Assembly: GCF_900323885.1 (NCBI RefSeq)
Contig: NZ_OOHJ01000022.1
Coordinates: forward strand, 930,001 to 994,000
Direction: 5' to 3'
From: [Actinomadura] parvosata subsp. kistnae
Lineage (GTDB): Bacteria; Actinomycetota; Actinomycetes; Streptosporangiales; Streptosporangiaceae
DNA: 64,000 bases
Position 1 is the stretch's first letter. Each line of letters starts with the position of its first letter. The translations under genes were made by a program, and so were the position numbers. Of this stretch, positions 57,672 to 64,000 are shown in pieces. The notes below the pieces were generated by a model. The model worked only from the letters and a program-made list of their open reading frames with translations, did not search any database and was not told the origin of the DNA.

Positions 57672-59803
57672 CCCGCTGCGCGCAGCCCGGCTGCACGGGA
57701 ACGATCGAGGAGGGCTACTGCGACCTGTGCGGCACGGCGGCGTCCTCGCCGCCCGTGCCGGCCGCTGTGTCGGCGCCGGCTCCCTCCGGGCCGGTGGCGA
57801 CCCAGCCGGTGGGCAGCCGGCCGATGAGCGGCCCGGTGAGCAGCGGCAGGTCGCGGGCCGGCGTGCTGGCGACCGTCGCCGACCTGCCGTCCGTCCCCTA
57901 CCGGGACCCGGCGACCGCCGTCATGGCGAACCCGGAGGTGCCGGAGGAGAAGCGGTTCTGCGCCAACCCGGCGTGCGCGAAGCCGGTGGGGCGTTCGCGT
58001 GACGGGCGTCCCGGGCTGACGGACGGGTTCTGCCCGCACTGCCGCACCCAGTTCTCCTTCACCCCGAAGCTGGACAAGGGCGACCTCGTGGGCGGCCAGT
58101 ACCGCGTGCTGGGCTGCCTGGCGCACGGCGGGCTCGGCTGGATCTACCTGGCCTCCGACGAGAACCTCGACGGCCGCTGGGTGGTGCTGAAGGGCCTGCT
58201 CAACACCATGGACCCGGAGGCGATCGCGGCGGCGGAGGCCGAGCGCAGGTTCCTCACCGAGCTCGACCACCCCAACATCGTCAAGATTCACAACTTCCGG
58301 CGCTCGGGCGGCCACGGCTACATCGTCATGGAGTACGTGGGCGGCCAGTCGCTGCACGAGCTGCGCCGCCAGGGCCCGCTGCCGATCCGCGAGGCCCTCA
58401 TGTACGGCAGGGAGATCCTGCACGCGTTCGCGTACATGCACGAGAACCAGAAGGTCTACTGCGACCTCAAGCCCGCGAACGTGATCAGGGTCGGCAAGCG
58501 GCTCAAGCTCATCGACATGGGTGCGACGCAGCCGTTCGGCTCGCCCGTGGGCTCGTCGTGGGGGACGGTCGGCTACCACGCCCCCGAGCTGGACGTGCTG
58601 CCGGCGTCGGTGAACACCGACCTCTACACCGTGGCCAGGACGATCGCGGCGCTGTCCATCCCCGGGTGGAGCCCGGCCAAGGGCGGCGTGGCCAATCCGC
58701 TGCCGGCGGACTGCGGGCACCCGTCGTTCACCCGGCTGCTGCACCGGGCGGCGGCGGCGAACCCGGCCGACCGGTTCCAGAGCGCCGAGGAGATGGAGGA
58801 GCAGCTCGTCGGCGTGCTGCGTGAGGTCAGCGCGCTGGAGGACGGCGTGCCGTACCCGGCGCTGTCGGGGCTGTTCGGGCCGGAGCGGCGGGCGGTCGGG
58901 ACGGCGCTGGCGGAGTCGGACAGCGAGGTGTTCGGGCCGCTCGACCCGGTGGCGGTGGCGCGGGCGCTGCCGGTGCCGCTGGTGGACCCCGCCGATCCGG
59001 CGGCCGGCGCGCTGGCGGGGCTGCTCGGGCGCGAGGGCCAGGAGCTGATCGACCAGCTCGCCGCGATGCCCGCGACGCCCGAGACCAAGCTCATGCGGGT
59101 CAGGCTGCTGGCCGAGTCGGGCGCGGCGGGGACGCCGACCGCGCTGGACGAGCTGGACCGGGAGCTGCCCGGCGACTGGCGGGTGACCTGGTACCGCGGG
59201 GTGCTGGCGCTGACGACCGGGCGGGCGGAGCAGGCGGCGGAGCGGTTCGACGCGTGCCTGTCGATGCTGCCCGGCGAGACGGCGCCCAAGCTGGCGCTGG
59301 CGTTCGCGCTGGAGTGCGCGGGCAAGCCGGCGGCCTCCTGGTACGACCTGGTGTGGCGGACCGACCGCTCCTACGTCAGCGCGGCGTTCGGGCTGGCCAG
59401 GTCGGGCCGGATGGGCGTGCTGGACCAGGTGCCGGCCGCGTCGGTCCACCGGGTGGCGGCGCAGGTGGCGCTGGCGGCCTCGGTGGTGCGCCGGCCCGAC
59501 CTGGGCGGGCTGGGACCGGCCGAGCTGGCCGGCGCGGTCGACCGGGTGTCGAACCTGACCGACCTCGACCCGCGCCGCCGCGACCTGCTCGTGGCGGAGG
59601 TGCTGGGCGGGGCGCTGACCTGGCTGGAGAGCAATCCACCGCCCAAGGACGTGCGGCTGGGCGGGGCGCCGTTCACCGAGACGGGGCTGCGCAGGCGGCT
59701 GGAGTCCCTCTACCGCAGGCTTGCCGTGGTGGCCGACTCCCGGGCGGAGCGCCACGCGCTCATCGACCGGGCGAACGCCGTACGACCGAGGACGTGGCTG
59801 TGA
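57668..59803 (+). CDS. pknG: PknG-like serine/threonine protein kinase
   Basis: The 711-residue kinase has the PknG layout. It has an N-terminal zinc ribbon (CAQPGC, then YCDLCG) and a rubredoxin-like Cys set (FCANPAC and FCPHC, about 97-127). The kinase domain (about 143-390) has a glycine loop AHGGLGWIYLA, Lys175 in VVLKGL, Asp266 in YCDLKPAN and Asp283 in LIDMGA. A TPR-like C-terminal half follows (about 400-705). In mycobacteria PknG controls glutamate metabolism through FHA protein GarA, in response to the GlnH/GlnX sensors. Homologues of these sensors appear downstream in this same operon. It overlaps both neighbours by 4 bases. Confidence 0.93.
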   Translation: MTRCAQPGCTGTIEEGYCDLCGTAASSPPVPAAVSAPAPSGPVATQPVGSRPMSGPVSSGRSRAGVLATVADLPSVPYRDPATAVMANPEVPEEKRFCANPACAKPVGRSRDGRPGLTDGFCPHCRTQFSFTPKLDKGDLVGGQYRVLGCLAHGGLGWIYLASDENLDGRWVVLKGLLNTMDPEAIAAAEAERRFLTELDHPNIVKIHNFRRSGGHGYIVMEYVGGQSLHELRRQGPLPIREALMYGREILHAFAYMHENQKVYCDLKPANVIRVGKRLKLIDMGATQPFGSPVGSSWGTVGYHAPELDVLPASVNTDLYTVARTIAALSIPGWSPAKGGVANPLPADCGHPSFTRLLHRAAAANPADRFQSAEEMEEQLVGVLREVSALEDGVPYPALSGLFGPERRAVGTALAESDSEVFGPLDPVAVARALPVPLVDPADPAAGALAGLLGREGQELIDQLAAMPATPETKLMRVRLLAESGAAGTPTALDELDRELPGDWRVTWYRGVLALTTGRAEQAAERFDACLSMLPGETAPKLALAFALECAGKPAASWYDLVWRTDRSYVSAAFGLARSGRMGVLDQVPAASVHRVAAQVALAASVVRRPDLGGLGPAELAGAVDRVSNLTDLDPRRRDLLVAEVLGGALTWLESNPPPKDVRLGGAPFTETGLRRRLESLYRRLAVVADSRAERHALIDRANAVRPRTWL

Positions 59804-60642
59804 CGGGGAGCGCGGGCGGGTGCCCGGTGTGCGAGGCGCCGGTGCTGGCCGGAGACAGCTACTGCGAGGCGTGCGGCCACGCCCTGGGCGCGCCGGCCTG
59901 CGCCTCCTGCGGCGCGGCGGCCGTGGACGCGGAGGGGTACTGCGAGCGGTGCGGCGCCCGCCAGCCGACCGGCAGGGACCACGCCGAGATCGTGCTCGAC
60001 CGTTCGGGCGCCGTGGCGGTGACGGACAGGGGGCTGCGGCGCAGCCGCAACGAGGACGCGGTGGCGCTGCTGGAGACGCCCAACGGCGCGGTCGTGACCG
60101 TGGTCTGCGACGGCGTGGGCAGCTCGCCGCGGGCCGACGAGGCGTCCGCCGTGGCCGTCGAGACCGCCTCCGCGGCGCTGGCCAGAGGGGTGCCGCACGA
60201 GGAGGCGTTCGAGCTGGCCGGGCGGGCCGTGGCCAAGCTGGCGACCTCGCTGGACGACGCGCCCGCCTGCACCTACATCGCGGCCATGGCGGGCCCGGAC
60301 GGCGGGGTCACGATCGGCTGGGCCGGCGACACGCGGGCGTACCTGCTGCCGTCGGGCACGCCGCTCACCGAGGACGACGCGGTCGAGACCGGCGAGATCA
60401 CGGCGTGGCTCGGCGCCGACGCCGACGACGCGGACCCGCACGTCCGCACGCTCCCCCCGGGCACGACGGGCCTGCTGCTGATCTGCAGCGACGGCCTGTG
60501 GCGCTACCTGGACGGCTACGACTTCCCCACCAGCGGGACCCCTCTTGAGCTGGCCCGCGAGATGCTGCGCCACGCGCTGAGCAGCGGCGGCCAGGACAAC
60601 GTGACGATCGCCTTGATCCCCCTAGGAGAAGCGCATGGGTGA
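59800..60642 (+). CDS. PP2C-family Ser/Thr phosphatase with N-terminal zinc ribbons
   Basis: The 280-residue protein starts at GTG 59800, overlapping the kinase stop (GTGA). Residues 1-57 hold two double-CxxC ribbons (CPVCEA, YCEACG, ACASCG, YCERCG). The rest is a PP2C domain with the metal Asp motifs RSRNEDAV, VVCDGVGSS, CSDGLW and GGQDNVTI, and with WAGDTRAYL. It should dephosphorylate the targets of the adjacent PknG-like kinase. The repeated ribbons in kinase, phosphatase and FHA proteins suggest a shared docking mode. It overlaps the VWA gene by 8 bases. Confidence 0.93.
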   Translation: MTGSAGGCPVCEAPVLAGDSYCEACGHALGAPACASCGAAAVDAEGYCERCGARQPTGRDHAEIVLDRSGAVAVTDRGLRRSRNEDAVALLETPNGAVVTVVCDGVGSSPRADEASAVAVETASAALARGVPHEEAFELAGRAVAKLATSLDDAPACTYIAAMAGPDGGVTIGWAGDTRAYLLPSGTPLTEDDAVETGEITAWLGADADDADPHVRTLPPGTTGLLLICSDGLWRYLDGYDFPTSGTPLELAREMLRHALSSGGQDNVTIALIPLGEAHG

Positions 60643-61921
60643 CCAGCCCGCTTTCACGCTGACCATCGACCAGAACAAGTACCTCCCTCTTGACGGCCGC
60701 GAGGTGCACGCCATCCTCACGATCGGCTCGGCCGGGGCGCCGGTCGCCCAGGCCGTGCCCGCCGAGGCGGCCGAGGTGATCATCATTGACACGTCGGGCT
60801 CGATGAGCGGCAGCAAGATCCGCGAGGCCCGGCAGGCGGCGGCGACGGCGGTGCGCACGCTGCGCGACGGCGTGCACTTCGCCGTGGTGGCCGGCACCGA
60901 GCGGGCCCAGGTGGTCTACCCGGGCGGCCACGCGAACCTGGTCCGGGCCAGCCCCGCGACCAGGGCGGAGGCCGAGCGGGCGATCGGCCGGTTGAGCGCG
61001 CACGGCGGCACCGCGATCGGCGAGTGGCTCAAGCTGGCCGGGCACCTGCTGACCGCGCACCCGTCGGCGATCCGGCACGCGATCCTCATGACCGACGGCC
61101 AGAACAACGAGCGCCCCGAGGTGTTCGCCTCGGTGCTGGCGGGCTGGAGCGGCAAGTTCGTCTGCGACAGCCTGGGCGTCGGCGACGACTGGGCGCCGGC
61201 CGAGCTGCGCAAGGTGGCCGAGGCGATGCTCGGCACGTTCGACTTCGTCCGCGACCAGGGGGATCTGCCGGAGTTCTTCCGCCGGCTCACGCAGACCTCG
61301 ATGAGCAAGACCGTGGCCGAGCTGTCGCTGCGGGTGTGGGTGCCGCAGACGGCGCGGCTGAAGTTCGTCAAGCAGGTCTCCCCCACGCTGCTCGACCTGA
61401 CCGGCAAGCGCACCGACGTCAACCCGCTGACCGGCGACTACCCGACGGGCTCGTGGGGCGCGGAGGAGCGCGAGTACCACGTCTGCGTCGAGGTGCCGCC
61501 CGGGCAGATCGGGCAGGAGATCAGGGCCGGCTGGGTGAAGCTGGTGCGGCCCGACACCCAGGAGGTCGTGGCCAGCGGCAACGTGCTGGCCCAGTGGACC
61601 GACGACCTGGCGCAGTCCACCCGCATCAACCGGAAGGTCGCCCACTACACGGGCCAGGCCGAGCTGCACGAGCTGATCCAGGACGGGCTCAGCCTGCGCG
61701 CCCAGGGCGACATCGACACCGCCACCGCGCGCCTGGCCAAGGCGCGCAAGCTCGCCGAGGAGTCGGGCCGGGAGGACACGGCCAGGCTGCTGGAGAAGGT
61801 GGTCGAGGTGGACCCGGTCACGGGCACGGCGCGGCTGCGCAGGAACGTGGACAAGGCCGACGAGATCGAGCTGGACACCGGCTCCGTGCGGACGAGCCGG
61901 CTGCGTAAGGAAGGAAGCTGA
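60635..61921 (+). CDS. VWA-domain protein
   Basis: The 428-residue cytoplasmic protein has a von Willebrand factor A domain at about 45-225 with an intact metal site: DTSGSMSGS starting at Asp52, GGTAIGEWL and LMTDGQNNE. A beta-rich middle (about 235-340) and a helical end (about 345-428) follow. VWA domains bind partner proteins through a Mg ion. It lies between the phosphatase and FHA genes, overlapping both, so it is likely a structural member of the same signalling assembly. Confidence 0.9.
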   Translation: MGDQPAFTLTIDQNKYLPLDGREVHAILTIGSAGAPVAQAVPAEAAEVIIIDTSGSMSGSKIREARQAAATAVRTLRDGVHFAVVAGTERAQVVYPGGHANLVRASPATRAEAERAIGRLSAHGGTAIGEWLKLAGHLLTAHPSAIRHAILMTDGQNNERPEVFASVLAGWSGKFVCDSLGVGDDWAPAELRKVAEAMLGTFDFVRDQGDLPEFFRRLTQTSMSKTVAELSLRVWVPQTARLKFVKQVSPTLLDLTGKRTDVNPLTGDYPTGSWGAEEREYHVCVEVPPGQIGQEIRAGWVKLVRPDTQEVVASGNVLAQWTDDLAQSTRINRKVAHYTGQAELHELIQDGLSLRAQGDIDTATARLAKARKLAEESGREDTARLLEKVVEVDPVTGTARLRRNVDKADEIELDTGSVRTSRLRKEGS

Positions 61922-62553
61922 TGGCGACCTGCCCGCAGGGGCACCAGTCGGGCGCCGACGACTACTGCGACGTCTGCGGCACGCAGCTGGCCGCGGTCCC
62001 CCAGGCTCCCGCGCAGCCTGCCGCGCCCGCGGTGGCGCCCGCCGAGGGGTGCCCCGTCTGCCAGACGCCGCGCGCCGGGCAGTTCTGCGAGGTGTGCGGC
62101 CACGACTTCAGCGGCAGCGCCCCCGTGACCGTGGCGCCCGTGACGGGGGCGCGGTGGGAGGCCGTGACCGCCGCCGACCGCACGTACTACGAGAAGGTGA
62201 TCGCCGAGGGCGGTCCGGACGCGGCCGCGATGGCGTTCCCTCCGTACTGCCCCGAGCGCTCGTTTCCGCTGGCCGGCGAGCAGGTACGCATCGGGCGGCG
62301 CAGCCGCGCCAGGAACCTGCAGCCGGAGATCGACCTGACCGGCCCGCCCGAGGACCCGGGCGTCTCGCACCTGCACGCCGTGCTGCTGGCCCAGCCGGAC
62401 GGCACGTGGATGCTGGTGGACCCGGGCTCGTCGAACGGCACGCAGGTCAACGGCAAGACGCTCAAGCTGAACGTGCCGGTCAGGGTAGGCCCCGGCGACC
62501 GGATCCACCTGGGCGCCTGGACCGTCATCACGATCAGGGAGGGCACGCCATGA
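61921..62553 (+). CDS. Zinc-ribbon/FHA-domain protein
   Basis: The 210-residue protein has two N-terminal ribbons (YCDVCG; CPVCQ with FCEVCG) and a C-terminal forkhead-associated domain (about 110-205: RIGRRSRARN, VSHLHAVLL, DPGSSNGTQVNG) that binds phosphothreonine. It is the natural counterpart of GarA, the FHA substrate of mycobacterial PknG. It lacks a GarA-like ETTS/ETVS phosphorylation motif at the N terminus, so it may read phosphorylation instead of being the metabolic switch. ATG 61921 overlaps the VWA stop by one base. Confidence 0.92.
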   Translation: MATCPQGHQSGADDYCDVCGTQLAAVPQAPAQPAAPAVAPAEGCPVCQTPRAGQFCEVCGHDFSGSAPVTVAPVTGARWEAVTAADRTYYEKVIAEGGPDAAAMAFPPYCPERSFPLAGEQVRIGRRSRARNLQPEIDLTGPPEDPGVSHLHAVLLAQPDGTWMLVDPGSSNGTQVNGKTLKLNVPVRVGPGDRIHLGAWTVITIREGTP

Positions 62554-63935
62554 CCATGGTGCGGCCCGCGCCGGGCAACGCCCCGGTGCCGGTCACGGCG
62601 GCGCCGGCGCCGGTCCGGCGCAGCGTGCCCGGCAGGATCCGGGTCATCTCCGGCATCACCGCCGCCTCGCTCGTCCTGCTGTTCGCCGCGCTCGCGGTCG
62701 GCACCATCAGCGCCCGCGAGGGCCTGCGGGTCATCGGCCGCGACGCGGGCCCGCAGGTGGTCGCGACCGCCGGGCTCTACCTGGCGCTGAGCGACATGGA
62801 CGCGCAGGTGGCGAACGTGCTCGTGATGGGGACCGCCTACCCCGACCAGCGCCGCGACGCGCTGGCCAGGTACGAGCGGCAGCGGGCCGAGGCCAACAGG
62901 ACGCTGCTGCAGGCGTTCGAGCTGTCGGGCGACAACCCGGCCGAGCGCAACACCGTGCAGTCAGTGCTCGACGGGCTCGGCCGCTACGAGCAGCTGGCCG
63001 GGCGGGCGCTGCTGCTGAACGAGCAGGCCGCGCACCCGCCGGGCCCGCCCCCGGACAACGTGGTGCGCACCTACCGCGAGGCCACCGACCTGATGCGCGT
63101 GGTGCTGCTGCCGCAGGCCTACAACCTGACGCTGGAGAGCGGCACGATCGTGCGCGCCACCTACGACTCCCAGGGCGTCCTGGCGCCGCTGGCCCGCGCC
63201 GCGGTCGTGCTGGCCGGGCTCGTGGCGCTCGCCTGCCTGGTGTGGCTGCAGGTGTTCCTCGCGCGGCGCTTCCGCCGCGTGTTCGGGCCCGCGCTGCTGG
63301 TCGCGACCGTGACGACGGCGGCGGCGCTGCTCTTCGGGACGAGCGCGCTCGGGCGGGACGAGGCGCACCTGCGCACGGCCAAGGTGGCCGGGTTCGACTC
63401 GGTGCTGACGCTGGCCAAGGCGCGCGCGATCAGCAACAGCATGCAGGGCGACCAGAGCCGCTACCTGCTGGACAAGGAGCGGGCCGACACCTACCAGCAC
63501 ACGTTCCTCGACCGGTCGCTGTCAGTCATGTACACGGAGGCCGGCAGCCTGCCCGAGTACCACACGGCGGTGGCCGGCCACACGACCGGCTACCTCGGCC
63601 TGCTCGGGCCCGAACTGGTCGGCAGGCAGGGCGAAGTGGTGGCCCGCGAGTACCGGCGCTTCCAGGCGGCCGACAAGGCCTTCCGCGACCTCGTCACGAG
63701 CGGCAGCACCAACGAGGCGGTCGCCGAGCGGCTGGGGCCGGTCAAGACGGCGTTCGACGCCTACGACCGGGCGCTGACGGAGCTGGCGGGCACGCACCAG
63801 AAGGTGTTCGAGCGCTCGATCCGCGGCGGCGAGGGCGCCTTGGACAACCTGTGGCGGCTGCTGCCGTTCGCCATCGGCGCGATCGGCGTGCTGATGGTCG
63901 CCGGCGTGTGGCCACGACTGAGGGAGTACCGGTGA
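62550..63935 (+). CDS. GlnX-like membrane sensor of the PknG pathway
   Basis: The 461-residue membrane protein has transmembrane helices near 33-53, 218-236, 248-265 and 435-452. They separate two helical extracytoplasmic domains of about 160 residues each (ISAREGLRV... and GRDEAHLRT...). This topology and length match mycobacterial GlnX (Rv0412c type), which couples the binding protein GlnH to PknG. No kinase or HAMP domain is visible. ATG 62550 overlaps the FHA stop (ATGA), and its stop overlaps the next GTG. The GlnX identity is inferred from topology and synteny. Confidence 0.75.
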   Translation: MTMVRPAPGNAPVPVTAAPAPVRRSVPGRIRVISGITAASLVLLFAALAVGTISAREGLRVIGRDAGPQVVATAGLYLALSDMDAQVANVLVMGTAYPDQRRDALARYERQRAEANRTLLQAFELSGDNPAERNTVQSVLDGLGRYEQLAGRALLLNEQAAHPPGPPPDNVVRTYREATDLMRVVLLPQAYNLTLESGTIVRATYDSQGVLAPLARAAVVLAGLVALACLVWLQVFLARRFRRVFGPALLVATVTTAAALLFGTSALGRDEAHLRTAKVAGFDSVLTLAKARAISNSMQGDQSRYLLDKERADTYQHTFLDRSLSVMYTEAGSLPEYHTAVAGHTTGYLGLLGPELVGRQGEVVAREYRRFQAADKAFRDLVTSGSTNEAVAERLGPVKTAFDAYDRALTELAGTHQKVFERSIRGGEGALDNLWRLLPFAIGAIGVLMVAGVWPRLREYR

Positions 63936-64000
63936 AACGGGTGCTGGCGGCGTTGCTGGTCCTGGCCTCCACGGCGGTCGCGGGCTGCGGGCTCAACCGC
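63932..64000 (+). CDS. Lipoprotein, probably GlnH-like binding protein (partial, cut by window end)
   Basis: GTG 63932 overlaps the preceding stop (GTGA). The 23 visible residues are a lipoprotein signal peptide (KRVLAALLVLASTAVAGCG) with the lipobox AVAGC. The position after the GlnX-like gene suggests a GlnH-type amino-acid-binding lipoprotein, but the domain lies outside the window. Confidence 0.6.
   Translation, partial: MKRVLAALLVLASTAVAGCGLNR

Overview
The window is GC-rich, uses many GTG starts, and is packed with 4-nt ATGA/GTGA gene overlaps. Together with its gene families (LAL-type ATPases, PknG-type kinase, DUF2637, RepSA-type replication initiator) this points to a filamentous actinomycete. 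I infer something near Streptosporangiaceae (Nonomuraea-like); the taxon is not proven by the sequence.

1-17 kb: plant-polymer and aromatic catabolism. A multi-module GH10 xylanase and a pectinesterase/pectate-lyase fusion are divergently transcribed, each with a palindrome near its start. A two-gene GH43 plus large glycosidase operon sits behind a LacI-type operator. Two tandem Tat-exported intradiol dioxygenases could attack released aromatics. Between these are an XRE regulator with an SDR, a STAND ATPase regulator, and a truncated haemoglobin.

17-41 kb: chromosomal housekeeping and accessory genes. These are an OtrA/TetM-like ribosomal protection protein, an APC permease, a Crp regulator, an orphan CheB methylesterase, a TetR/FAD-monooxygenase pair, and a TetR/rifampin-phosphotransferase-like operon whose enzyme gene is frameshifted. 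A 1688-residue TPR solenoid protein follows, then DinB, a lipoprotein/27-aa micropeptide/DUF6766 operon, a PLP enzyme, galactokinase, enoyl-CoA hydratase, a tyrosine phosphatase and a nitric oxide synthase oxygenase.

41.6-53.8 kb: a complete actinomycete integrative and conjugative element (AICE) of about 12.1 kb, inserted in the 3' end of a tRNA-Asn gene. It has 23-bp att repeats and a duplicated tRNA terminator. The core runs left to right: small regulators and zinc ribbons, a two-gene (split) TraB-like DNA translocase, a GIY-YIG-like protein, DUF2637, Rep, Xis, Int. The left part is cargo: an AT-richer membrane protein gene and an XRE/creatininase pair.

53.8-64 kb: tRNA-Asn, a YtxH-like protein, a GH63-type glucosyl/mannosylglycerate hydrolase coupled to a small unknown gene, a small membrane protein, and a seven-gene overlapping operon. 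That operon encodes a coiled-coil protein, PknG-like kinase, PP2C phosphatase, VWA protein, zinc-ribbon/FHA protein, GlnX-like membrane sensor and a lipoprotein (GlnH-like position, cut by the window end). It looks like an extended amino-acid-sensing PknG phospho-signalling module and is the most interesting system here.
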